In this document: piece by piece, positions 16,562 through 26,600 of the stretch | Layout: each line of letters begins with the position of its first letter | Position numbering within the stretch: position 1 is the stretch's first letter | Assembly (NCBI GenBank): GCA_016933255.1 | Contig: JAFGBF010000008.1 | Span: 71,772 to 135,771 of the forward strand | Direction: 5' to 3' | Length of the DNA: 64,000 nt | Source: Candidatus Krumholzibacteriota bacterium | GTDB lineage: Bacteria; Krumholzibacteriota; Krumholzibacteriia; Krumholzibacteriales; Krumholzibacteriaceae | Program-made: the position numbers and the translations under genes | Notes under the pieces: generated by a model | The model's database searches: none | What the model was told of the DNA's origin: nothing | Seen by the model: only the letters and a program-made list of their open reading frames with translations

Positions 16562-17704
16562 ATGAGCGAAAAACATCTTTTTACATCGGAATCAGTAACA
16601 GAGGGGCATCCTGACAAGGTCGCCGACCAGATCTCGGACAGTATCGTCGATGCTATTCTTAGTGAGGACCCAATGGGAAGGGTGGCGTGTGAGACTCTTG
16701 TAACGACGGGGCTGGCTTTTATTTCCGGCGAGATACATACGACGGCGTACGTCGACATTCCGACGATCGCAAGGGATGTCGTGAAGTTTATCGGTTATGA
16801 CGACCCTGCCCTGGGTTTCGGGTTTCAGACCTCGGCAGTCATCACGGCGATCGATGATCAATCCGGGGATATCGCCCAGGGCGTGGATACCGGCGGAGCG
16901 GGAGACCAGGGCATGATGTTCGGGTATGCCTGCCACCAGACAGACGTCCTTATGCCGATGCCGATACATATCGCCCATCTTCTCGTCAAGAGGATGTCCG
17001 AAATAAGGAAAGACGGCACTCTGGACTATCTTAAACCGGATGGAAAATCCCAGGTCACCATAGAATATATCGATGGTCTTCCGAAAAGGATCGATACTGT
17101 GCTCCTTTCGACCCAGCACAGCGCGGAAGCTTCGATCGAAGAGATAAGGAAAGGACTTACCGAGTATGTCATCAAGCCTGTTCTGGCAAAGTTCGACGTG
17201 GATAAATCGGATTTCAGAATACTTGTCAATCCGACCGGGCGTTTTGTCAGGGGCGGCCCGATGGCCGACACGGGACTCACGGGACGCAAGATCATCGTTG
17301 ATACATACGGAGGGTTCGGAAGCCACGGAGGAGGCGCTTTCTCCGGGAAGGATCCGACAAAAGTCGACCGTTCGGCTTCCTATGCGGCAAGGCATGTCGC
17401 CAAGAATATCGTAGGCGCCGAACTGGCCAATGAATGCGAGGTCCAGGTAGCGTACGCGATAGGTGTGGCCGAACCGGTTTCCGTGATGATAAACACCTTC
17501 GGCACCGGAAAGGTTACAGACGAGAAGCTTACGAAGATCGTGCGCGAACTTTTCGATCTTACTCCTATTGGAATAATCGAACGTCTGAATCTGAGAAGAG
17601 GAATATTCCGCCAGACGGCGGCGTACGGGCATTTTGGCCGCGAAGAAGCTGATTTTACCTGGGAGAAACTTGATTTCACGGATGCATTAAAATCGAAGAT
17701 ATAG
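16562..17704 (+). CDS. metK: S-adenosylmethionine synthetase
   Basis: Makes S-adenosylmethionine from methionine and ATP. With the ATG at 16562, which has AGGAGG close ahead, it is 380 residues. Conserved blocks: [31 protein letters not shown], and the P-loop-like [16 protein letters not shown]. The upstream in-frame ATG at 16523 has no ribosome-binding site. The spacer from the previous gene is 60 bases, too short for a SAM riboswitch. The neighbour ahcY recycles the S-adenosylhomocysteine produced by methyltransferases, and LipA is another SAM user. Confidence 0.97.
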   Translation: MSEKHLFTSESVTEGHPDKVADQISDSIVDAILSEDPMGRVACETLVTTGLAFISGEIHTTAYVDIPTIARDVVKFIGYDDPALGFGFQTSAVITAIDDQSGDIAQGVDTGGAGDQGMMFGYACHQTDVLMPMPIHIAHLLVKRMSEIRKDGTLDYLKPDGKSQVTIEYIDGLPKRIDTVLLSTQHSAEASIEEIRKGLTEYVIKPVLAKFDVDKSDFRILVNPTGRFVRGGPMADTGLTGRKIIVDTYGGFGSHGGGAFSGKDPTKVDRSASYAARHVAKNIVGAELANECEVQVAYAIGVAEPVSVMINTFGTGKVTDEKLTKIVRELFDLTPIGIIERLNLRRGIFRQTAAYGHFGREEADFTWEKLDFTDALKSKI

Positions 17705-17725
17705 AGTCGTTGCAGCATTAATTGA

Positions 17726-18994
<1,269 letters not shown>

Positions 18995-19080
18995 TATCAT
19001 CATCTTCCGGGCCGGATAAAAGAGGAAGCGCAGGGTTCGATTCCCTGGCGGTGTGCTGATTTTTCAATTCCGCTGCTGTT
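18995..19080. terminator. Spacer between convergent genes with T-arm-like hairpin
   Basis: ahcY and the GWxTD gene converge here. CAGGG (19031-19035), a seven-base loop TTCGATT and CCCTG (19043-19047) form a hairpin identical in shape to a tRNA T-arm, followed 13 bases later by a short T-run (19060-19064). No acceptor, anticodon or D-arm pairing is visible around it, so it is not a tRNA. It may act as a weak terminator for ahcY. Confidence 0.35.
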
Positions 19081-20697
19081 CTATTCCAGTATCGAGAAGT
19101 TACAGCGCTTTTCCGCAGTTACGCGGGTCCTTCGGTCCATCACGGAAACGATAAGCTGGAAAGTCCCTTCCCAGAGGTTTTCTGTCGCGATCTCCAGATG
19201 CTGGATCTGCGTGGACCCGAAACCGGCCGTTTCGAAGTTGGAACTGATTGCCGGCGGAGGTTCTTCGAGAATCGGCCCTTTTCTTCTTTTGGTCACGGGA
19301 ATGATCCTGTAGTCGACAGTATATAGCGCGAATCCCTCGCTGTCGGTGTCGAGGCCGTACATCTCGAAATAGAATGTGAGAGGGTAGGGTATCTTGTAGG
19401 CGTGCAGAGGATGAGGGACTACCTGCAGGCCTCCTTTAAGGAATTTTACCATTCTGTCTGTTTCGCGGATCGTGCTGGCGAACATTATGTCGCTCAGGGC
19501 GAGCCTGTCATCCATCGAGGGGAGTTCGATATTTGTGTTATATACCCCTTTGCGTTCACTCTCGATATCGGTGACTTCGATCCCGATCCTGTAATATCCC
19601 GGTTTGAGGGCCAAAACGAGTTGTCCCGGAATATGACCGGGCCCCTGCCACAACGCGCCTCCTGTCTGTGAAGCGGCCACGATGTCGCTGAGCCTCGCTA
19701 CCTCGCGGAATTCAATATCGCGGACCATAACTTCGATCCTGAAACTGGCGCTCAAAGTGTCCGCGCTTCTCCTGAATTGCACCTCGGAAGCAGGGACCTC
19801 AAAATTGAATTCTGTCCGGACCGCTCCTAATCCGCCATTGAATGCTGTTATATCGAAAAAGACCGGCAGCGTGTTTCCCACAAGTTCGATAGAGTAGACT
19901 ACCGGATTTTCCTCGAGATATTTATAAAAGTTATTCCTTCTCTTCTGGTTCTTTTCAGCATCCATGGCTGCGATCATATCTCTTCCCATCTCCGCCCTTA
20001 TATCAGGGTCAGCCATGTAATCGATGTTGTCAGGATTAAATCCCGTAATAGCTGACAGATCGCGGACCGGGACGTTGACGAGAAGTTCGATCGGGGTATT
20101 CGTGAGGTACTGTGAGATCGCTTTGAGCTGGTCGAGATGTTCCCTTCCTGTCATGCCGTATACATCAAAGGCATATATGAACTCTCCCCTGAGGTTGAAA
20201 TTCTGGAAGGCGACAAGCATATCGAGCGATTTGTAGTACCACATCTCACCGGGAGGGATCATCCTGTAGAACCCGATATCAGCCGGGATCGTTCTTCTGA
20301 CCGCCGGCATCCCCCACCTTATCAGGGTTTCTCCGCGTTTATCCCAACCGGGAGCCTTTTTCATTGAGAAGAGTTTTCTGGCCAGTTTGACGCGTTCTTC
20401 ATGCTCGATCCTCCGCTGATTTTCCGGAGTCGCCGGCGTGGGGTCGTGTTCTGTCCAGAACCGTTCGATCCATTTTCGGCGGGCTTCGATCCCCGGCTGC
20501 GACAGTAACTGTTTTTTCTGGTATTTATTCAGGGAATAACTCAGACCGAAATAGGTGACAAGCTCCTCATTCGTAAGTTTTTTAAGAAGTGCTGTCTCGT
20601 TTTCGAATTCTTCAGAAAGCGCACCCGAAGGAGAGAATGCCTGAAGAAGAAACGAAGTGATGAAGAGAATAAGCAGAGTCCGAAGTGTTATACGCAT
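19081..20697 (-). CDS. GWxTD-domain protein, exported, function unknown
   Basis: A 538-residue protein with a clear signal peptide (RTLLILFITSFLLQAF, residues 6-21). The GWxTD-type domain is seen near the N-terminus: RRKWIERFWTEHDPTPATPEN (about residues 73-93) and APGWDKRGETLIRWGMP (115-131), where the usual Gly-Trp-x-Thr-Asp reads Gly-Trp-Asp-Lys-Arg. The rest is beta-rich with no known enzyme motif. GWxTD proteins are widespread in FCB bacteria and have no established function. The start at 20697 has AAGGA seven bases ahead; a start at 20754 would overlap the lptG stop as ATGA but lacks a ribosome-binding site and adds 19 residues before the signal. It is the last gene of lptF-lptG-GWxTD. 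Confidence 0.82.
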   Translation of the reverse strand: MRITLRTLLILFITSFLLQAFSPSGALSEEFENETALLKKLTNEELVTYFGLSYSLNKYQKKQLLSQPGIEARRKWIERFWTEHDPTPATPENQRRIEHEERVKLARKLFSMKKAPGWDKRGETLIRWGMPAVRRTIPADIGFYRMIPPGEMWYYKSLDMLVAFQNFNLRGEFIYAFDVYGMTGREHLDQLKAISQYLTNTPIELLVNVPVRDLSAITGFNPDNIDYMADPDIRAEMGRDMIAAMDAEKNQKRRNNFYKYLEENPVVYSIELVGNTLPVFFDITAFNGGLGAVRTEFNFEVPASEVQFRRSADTLSASFRIEVMVRDIEFREVARLSDIVAASQTGGALWQGPGHIPGQLVLALKPGYYRIGIEVTDIESERKGVYNTNIELPSMDDRLALSDIMFASTIRETDRMVKFLKGGLQVVPHPLHAYKIPYPLTFYFEMYGLDTDSEGFALYTVDYRIIPVTKRRKGPILEEPPPAISSNFETAGFGSTQIQHLEIATENLWEGTFQLIVSVMDRRTRVTAEKRCNFSILE

Positions 20698-20750
20698 CTT
20701 TCCATCCTTGCCTATACCCGAATATCCAGGGGTATTGATCTTTCGAACGG

Positions 20751-21833
20751 TCATTGGTTGGATCTGCGGAGAAATAATCCCCCGATCAGGAAAAATATGA
20801 TATTGCCGAACCAGGCGGCGATCGGCGGCGGAATCACCCCGCTGTGGCCGAGGGCCTGGCCTATTCTGAGTATTCCGTAATAGGTGAAGCTGATGAGAAG
20901 GGTAAGACCGAATCCCGTTGACATCGATGCCTTCCTTTTAGCCGATGACAGAGCGACTCCTATTATCGCGAATATAAAACTCGTAAAAGGAAAACTGAAT
21001 TTAAAATAAAGATCGACCATGTATTTGTCAACTGAACCTCCGCCTCTTCTCACCTTTTCGATATAGTCTCTAAGCTCGGTGAAATTCATCTCTTCGGGTT
21101 CGATCGCGTTTTTCGCGAAATCTTCCGGTCTCTCGGGAAAATCAACGATCTCCAGTCTTGTAAAGGGAGTGACGTCCTCGCCGCCGGCTTCCTTGAATAT
21201 CCGTACAGCTCCATCGACAAATATCCATTTCGTACCGTTCCAGAATGCTTTTTTAGCGTCTATTCTTCTTACAAGGTTCGATCCTTCATATTCCTGCACG
21301 ATGATATTGACCATCATACTCATCGATACGTCGTATCTTTCAGCGTAGTAGGTCCTGTTGTTTTCACCCTGGTAATGAAGGTCGTGCTTATATCGAAGAG
21401 AAGATCTTTTCTTTGTCTTTACGATCTCGATATCCATTATCTCTTCAGCTTTTCGCTTGGAGACTGGAACGAGGATATCACTGAGTACGGTCGATAACAC
21501 GGTTATCAGCAGGGCTGAAATGAAGATCGCTCTTGAGATCCTGATAAGAGGTATCCCCGACGCGATAAAGGCTGTAAGCTCGTTGTCCCTGGACAGTTTT
21601 CCCAGGGTGAAAACGGTTGCCAGAAGCACGGCGACAGGAGTGATAAGCATGACGATCCACGGGAGCTGGAAGAAATAATATGATATCGCCTGCAGGATAG
21701 TTGAGTCGCCGTCGATGAATTTATCCACTTTTTCACTTACATCGACGGTGAGATAGATAGCGACGAAAGCGATGAGCCCGACATATATATTGTGCCAGAA
21801 AGTCGTCAGTATATATCTGTCATTTATCTTCAT
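20751..21833 (-). CDS. lptG: LPS export ABC transporter permease LptG
   Basis: YjgP/YjgQ-family permease, partner of LptB and LptF in extracting LPS from the inner membrane. 360 residues: MKINDRYILTTFWHNIYVGL opens the first helix, three N-terminal transmembrane helices are followed by a periplasmic jellyroll (about 105-260) and three C-terminal helices (about 270-355). TLGKLSRDNELTAFIASGIPLIRI is the conserved cytoplasmic loop that contacts LptB. It begins 39 bases after lptF. The ATPase LptB is encoded far upstream at 2996, so the Lpt genes are split over two loci. Confidence 0.93.
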   Translation of the reverse strand: MKINDRYILTTFWHNIYVGLIAFVAIYLTVDVSEKVDKFIDGDSTILQAISYYFFQLPWIVMLITPVAVLLATVFTLGKLSRDNELTAFIASGIPLIRISRAIFISALLITVLSTVLSDILVPVSKRKAEEIMDIEIVKTKKRSSLRYKHDLHYQGENNRTYYAERYDVSMSMMVNIIVQEYEGSNLVRRIDAKKAFWNGTKWIFVDGAVRIFKEAGGEDVTPFTRLEIVDFPERPEDFAKNAIEPEEMNFTELRDYIEKVRRGGGSVDKYMVDLYFKFSFPFTSFIFAIIGVALSSAKRKASMSTGFGLTLLISFTYYGILRIGQALGHSGVIPPPIAAWFGNIIFFLIGGLFLRRSNQ

Positions 21834-21872
21834 CAGATCACTTTCACGGGATAAGGGAACCAGGCCGTGACC

Positions 21873-23276
21873 TTACAATATAGATGTCCCGCTGTTTTTA
21901 CGCCACAATTTACGCGGGTCCAGATTTTTCCAGTTGATGGTCTGTGATTCACGGACAGTGCTCCACAGGAGAAGTACGGCAGCGGAAAAGAGGACAAAGT
22001 TAGGAAGCCACATCGCCAGCCATGCCGGCATATATTGCCTATCTGCAAATTTCTCTCCGCTGATAAGGAACATATAGTAAACAAGGAAGAAGAGAATACT
22101 GAATCCTATCGATGTAGTCATTCCTTTTTTCCCCGCCCTGATAGCAAGAGGGGCTCCGACGAGGACGAATATTATACAGCTGAACGGGATCGAGAATTTT
22201 TTATGAATCTCGACCTGATACTTGCTTATCATCCGCTGACAGGAACCGATTATCATGGCAGAGCTTTCGATATCGTGCAGGACCTTTTCCACGGGATAAG
22301 GTTCGATTTCACGGGGCCTGGCACCGGGTTGAGCCTCGCTGATATTCCTTTCAGACTTTTTATCGGGGAGAAATTCGCTCAGTTCGGGGGCGGCAAGAGA
22401 CAATTTTGAGATCATCGCGGCAGCTGCGTCCTTGTCCATAGCCATCCTGTAGCCGCTAGCCTCCATCCTTTTCTCCGCTATCCTTTCCCTCATCATATTC
22501 ACATTCATCTCTCTGTCTGTTCTGTGAGTCCGTTCCGACCTGTCAAGGCTCCTGTCAATATCCTGCATGTTGATTATAAAGTTGTTGAACTTTGTTTTCC
22601 GGTATGTCGAGACATCCATCGGATCGGGCATCTCATGGATCTCTCCGTTCTCAAGCTCGAACCTCAATACGTTGTTTTCATGGATGAATGCCATCTTTCC
22701 CCTGTCGGCGATGATCGTCGTCGGTATTCCGCCTTTTTGTTTTTTGAATATCTGGACATCCTTTATCTCACCGGTCTTGTCATTCTTTTCACGGACAAGG
22801 ATCGTATAGCCCTTGATGGCGTCACTGAATATGTTCTCCTTTATCTCAAGGGTCGGCTTCATTTTCTGTATATCGATATATAGATTGAGACATTTATGGT
22901 TGCTTTCGGGAAGTACCGCGTTGTTATAATAGATCAGTCCGGCACCAAGGAAGATCGACGCGGAAAGGACGGGAAGGATCATCCTGTAGAGGGATATACC
23001 GCTCGATTTCATGGCGGTTATCTCATTTTCCGAGGCCAGCTGCCCGAAAGCCATCATCGTTGCGGGCATCACTGACATTGGTATAATTAATGCGAACATA
23101 TGTCCCAGACTCAGGATAAAGAACTCGAGTGCAACGAAGAAATTGACTCCCTTGCCGATGAATAGGCTGAGGTACCTGAAGATGAAGTCCATGACGAATA
23201 CGAAGGTGATGATCGACAACCCAAAGAAATAGGGTGGTATGTGAAGTCTTAGAATATAGCGGTCAAGAATATGCAT
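21873..23276 (-). CDS. lptF: LPS export ABC transporter permease LptF, enlarged
   Basis: YjgP/YjgQ-family permease. The start MHILDRYILRLHIPPYFFG, the FGQLASENEITAMKSSGISLYRMI loop that binds LptB, and the C-terminal helices identify it. At 467 residues it is about 100 residues longer than E. coli LptF (366). The excess lies in the soluble part between helices 3 and 4, about residues 235-365, which is rich in Arg, Glu, Ala and Met (for example RSLDRSERTHRTDREM and RMEASGYRMAMDKDAAAAM) and looks partly helical. The start has no clear ribosome-binding site. It is the first gene of the minus-strand run and diverges from sprA. Confidence 0.92.
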   Translation of the reverse strand: MHILDRYILRLHIPPYFFGLSIITFVFVMDFIFRYLSLFIGKGVNFFVALEFFILSLGHMFALIIPMSVMPATMMAFGQLASENEITAMKSSGISLYRMILPVLSASIFLGAGLIYYNNAVLPESNHKCLNLYIDIQKMKPTLEIKENIFSDAIKGYTILVREKNDKTGEIKDVQIFKKQKGGIPTTIIADRGKMAFIHENNVLRFELENGEIHEMPDPMDVSTYRKTKFNNFIINMQDIDRSLDRSERTHRTDREMNVNMMRERIAEKRMEASGYRMAMDKDAAAAMISKLSLAAPELSEFLPDKKSERNISEAQPGARPREIEPYPVEKVLHDIESSAMIIGSCQRMISKYQVEIHKKFSIPFSCIIFVLVGAPLAIRAGKKGMTTSIGFSILFFLVYYMFLISGEKFADRQYMPAWLAMWLPNFVLFSAAVLLLWSTVRESQTINWKNLDPRKLWRKNSGTSIL

Positions 23277-23393
23277 TTTAGCGACTTACAAGGTTTTGAG
23301 TAAATGCTTAAGCTGCCCCGGTCAACCTGACAAAGCGTGCAATCTTCGTTCCGGGACCACCGAAGCTTTACTCTTGAGATAAATAACTTTCCG

Positions 23394-23439
23394 CCTGTCC
23401 CCTCTGGTCTTCGAATTTTTAAGACCGGTAGGGGACGGG
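23394..23439 (+). repeat. Large inverted repeat upstream of sprA
   Basis: GTCCCCT (23397-23403) pairs with AGGGGAC (23430-23436), extended outward by three pairs, and GGTCTT (23406-23411) pairs with AAGACC (23421-23426); the internal loop is 2x3 and the terminal loop is nine bases with five Ts. A strong hairpin, but no U-run follows immediately on the plus strand, so it could be an operator or an RNA element rather than a terminator. Confidence 0.7.
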
Positions 23440-23532
23440 TGTAATTGTACCTTTTTTTGGACAGGGAGAGGTCGTGTTGTCTCTTTTTCGGGACATGGTA
23501 ACCGTTTCTACCTTAAGGTACCGACTTTCGCC

Positions 23533-23547
23533 TGTCACTGTTTTTGC
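23533..23547 (+). promoter_or_regulatory. Possible sigma-54-like promoter for sprA
   Basis: TGTCAC, five bases, TTGC, then TTGA. The spacing and flanking bases equal the lptC promoter at 2096 (TGGCAC-N5-TTGC-TTGA), but the second G of the essential GG is T. A sigma-70 reading is also possible with the TTGCTT as a -35-like element. It lies 68 bases ahead of the sprA start. Confidence 0.35.
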
Positions 23548-23614
23548 TTGATGTAATCTAACATATTACCTTTTATTTAGGACAGGTTTTTCTGGAATAT
23601 ATCGATGAGGCTGC

Positions 23615-26600
23615 ATGAAGAAGACCAGGAAAATAATCAGCGGCAGAGAACCCCGAATGACTGTACAAAAATGTCTCTGTTTTCTTGCGGCAGCATTCCT
23701 GGCTGGACAATTCACTTCGAATATCAGGGCACAGTCACTAAAGATCGATCTTGCCGAGATTTCGAAGCAGATCGATATTCGATATTATATGCAGGAACAT
23801 GGAAGGCTTCCTCCCGAATATATCCTTCTTAATAATATTGCTATCTTACCGAACTTTCTGCAGGGGAAATTCGACCTGAGAAAGACTTCGGTGGAGTACG
23901 ACCCGATCACCGGACTCGTTTTCAGGTACGCTGTACCGGGAGAATATCCTTTCAGGACTGAAATGGGCCGCGACGGTCTTTATTTCAGAGGTTCCGAAAG
24001 AGATGTCGGGATTTCAGGGATGAAGGTTACTCCATACTCGGCAGAGACCAGAGCTGAAGAAATAAAAAGGGAAGGGTTCAGAAAGATATGGGTCGATGAT
24101 GTCCGGTACAATCTCCAGATCGTCAGGGAGGTAAGGCGGGGAGGAGGGTTGATCGATCTCAATATCCCGATCAATCTGCCCAAGCAGATCGAATGGCTTA
24201 TCGGAGACGGTGAAGAGACCAGGCTTACTGTTTCGGGAAAAGAAAAGATCACTATCGGGGGAGTTTCGAGATGGTGCGCCAATTGTCCTGTGACGGAGGG
24301 AAGGCCGAAACAGCAGAAATTCCCCGACCTTGATATGGAACAGCAGCTTTCTGTCAACCTTCAGGGAAATATCGGAGAAAAGATCCATGTGAGGATCGAC
24401 CATTCAAGCAGGGGCGGAGGACTGCAGGCTGTCAACAAGGTAAGCCTCCGGTATGTCGGGCTGGAAGACGAGATCATAAAATCCATAGATATGGGTGATA
24501 CCGATCTGACTCTCAACGGCGCTCAACTTGTAAGCCAGGCAGGTGGGTCAAAGGGACTTTTCGGCGTCAAGGTCCAGGCGCAGATCGGATTGGCGGACCT
24601 GACAGTCATTGCCAGTAAGGAAGAAGGAGAAAACGCTTCCGGATCATTTTCAGGAACCGGCGGTCAGAGCAGCCGGTTTGTCATCTACGATTATAATTAC
24701 ATCAAGAGGCAGTATTTCTATTTTGAGACGCCAGGGACTTCCTTCGATTCGCCTGTACAGGGGTTTGTGGGGCATCCGATAAAATATTTCCCCGTCTACG
24801 GCGGAGTCCTGAACGACATGGTAGAAGTCTTCATCTCTCTTAAATCGTACGAACTGGACAATTATCAGGGCGGCGCAAAATTCAAACTCAAAGCCTGCGT
24901 GGATCCCGAGAACGACGGGATCACCGGTGATGAAGCCGGTGCTTTCGTAGACTGGTACAGGATGGCAAAGGAAGACGATGATTATTCTCTGATAAAATAT
25001 ATAAGCTCTGACGCAGAGACGAAATATCTCGGGGTCAGATTAAACCAGCCTCTTGATCCCGACAGATCGCTCGTAGTCAGGTATAAGAGCAACATGGGTA
25101 CGGTCACTACCGCGGATGACATCTCGATAGGAGATTACGGGAAATATCCTACCGATCCCGACCAGGTTCTGAGAGCGGAGCTCATATACCCGGTAGAAAT
25201 GGATGAAGAGGATCTCACCCCTCCCCTTGACAACAAGTTCCTTCATTCGACCTGGAATATGATGATGAGGAACGTCTACTCCCTCGGTTCTGCCGGACTT
25301 GACGGGGGAGCTTTGAAGATCGATATCGAAAATGTAGGAACGATCGTCGGGACGAAAGATATCCAGGAAAAGACGGGGCTGAGTTATCTCAGGATCTTCG
25401 GCCTTGATCAGGAAGATCAGGAATCGAACAGGATCCCTGACGGGCTGGTAGACAACAGAAAGGGGATCCTCGATTTTAATTTCGGCTATGTAATGTTTCC
25501 CTGGTATGAGCCGTTCAACCTGAGGCGCGAGGATGTGGCGTATTTTCTCGGGACCGAAACGGATGAATTGGGATATGTGGAACCCGACTATGATGCCGCC
25601 GATTCGGTGATGGAATACCTTGAACTCAACAGTGAGATGTACACCGACTATGACAGTAATCCAAAGCATCAATATGATATCGTGATCGAAGCGACAAGCG
25701 GAAACAGGACATTTCAGCTGAACGCATTCGACATAATCGAAGGTTCAGAGGTCGTCACTCTCGACGGCGAGAGGCTCTCGAGCGGGACCGATTACGATAT
25801 TAATTATTCATCAGGAACGGTGAGCCTCAAGGGGGACAGGTTGTTGACAATGTCTCCCGATTCCAAGGTCTCGATAGATTATCAGCATAAATCTCTTATG
25901 GGTGGGGGCAAAAGATCGCTGCTTGGAATAGCCTCTAATATGAACCTTTCGACCAATTCCAGGCTCAATGCGAGTTTTCTGTACAATTCTGTAGGGTCTC
26001 CGAGATATAACCCCCGCCTCGGCGACGAACCGACAATGAATATGGCAGGTGATATTAACGGCAGTATTCAGCTGGATCCGCACTGGATGACGTCGTTGGC
26101 GAACCTTCTTCCGAGAGTCGATACAGACGCGAAAAGCTCGCTTAACCTGAATGGAGAAGTGGCTGTCAGCATACCGAATCCAAACAGGAAAGGCGAAGCC
26201 TTCGTGGATGATATGGAAGGGATCGAAGAGTCCAGCATACTTACGCTGATAAGGAGGATGTGGTATGAAGCGAGCCCTCCTGCCGACCCTGACAACCCGG
26301 GGATGTACCTCGATCCCGCGTCAGAAGACAACGAATTCTACTGGTATAATCCGGTAAGAGAGTCAAGTTCTCTGCAGTATAAACTGACAACCAGCAAAAG
26401 GGATCTCAACCCCGGTCTTGATCCAAGAGAGAATTCGAGTATCTCGTCGATATTTATAAAGTCGATCGATCCTCAGCCCGGGCAGTGGTGCGGAGTGATG
26501 ACCGGTATTCCGGGCGGACTCGATATTACCACCGCTCAGTATCTTGAGATATGGGTCAATGACTACAATGTAGACCCGGACGCGAGATCAGGAAGACTTC

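Larger units (their letters stand above)
23277..23614. promoter_or_regulatory. Divergent control region between lptF and sprA
   Basis: 338 bases without a gene between two divergent operons. It contains a large interrupted hairpin (23394-23439), repeated GGACAGG-type heptamers in both orientations (23394-23400 inverted; 23459-23465; 23491-23498 as GGACATGG; 23580-23586), each plus-strand copy preceded by a T-rich run, a perfect 12-base palindrome TACCTTAAGGTA (23509-23520), and a sigma-54-like element (23533-23547). No known regulator motif is recognised, and no clear -35/-10 pair is seen toward lptF. Confidence 0.5.

Noticed and set aside
16592..17632. 346-codon minus-strand frame across metK
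   Set aside because: It is the mirror of metK codon usage; metK is complete and conserved, and the antisense frame has no start signal or known motif.
19031..19047. Possible tRNA gene from the T-arm-like hairpin
   Set aside because: No matching acceptor stem, anticodon arm or D-arm is present within 80 bases upstream, so only the T-arm resemblance exists.
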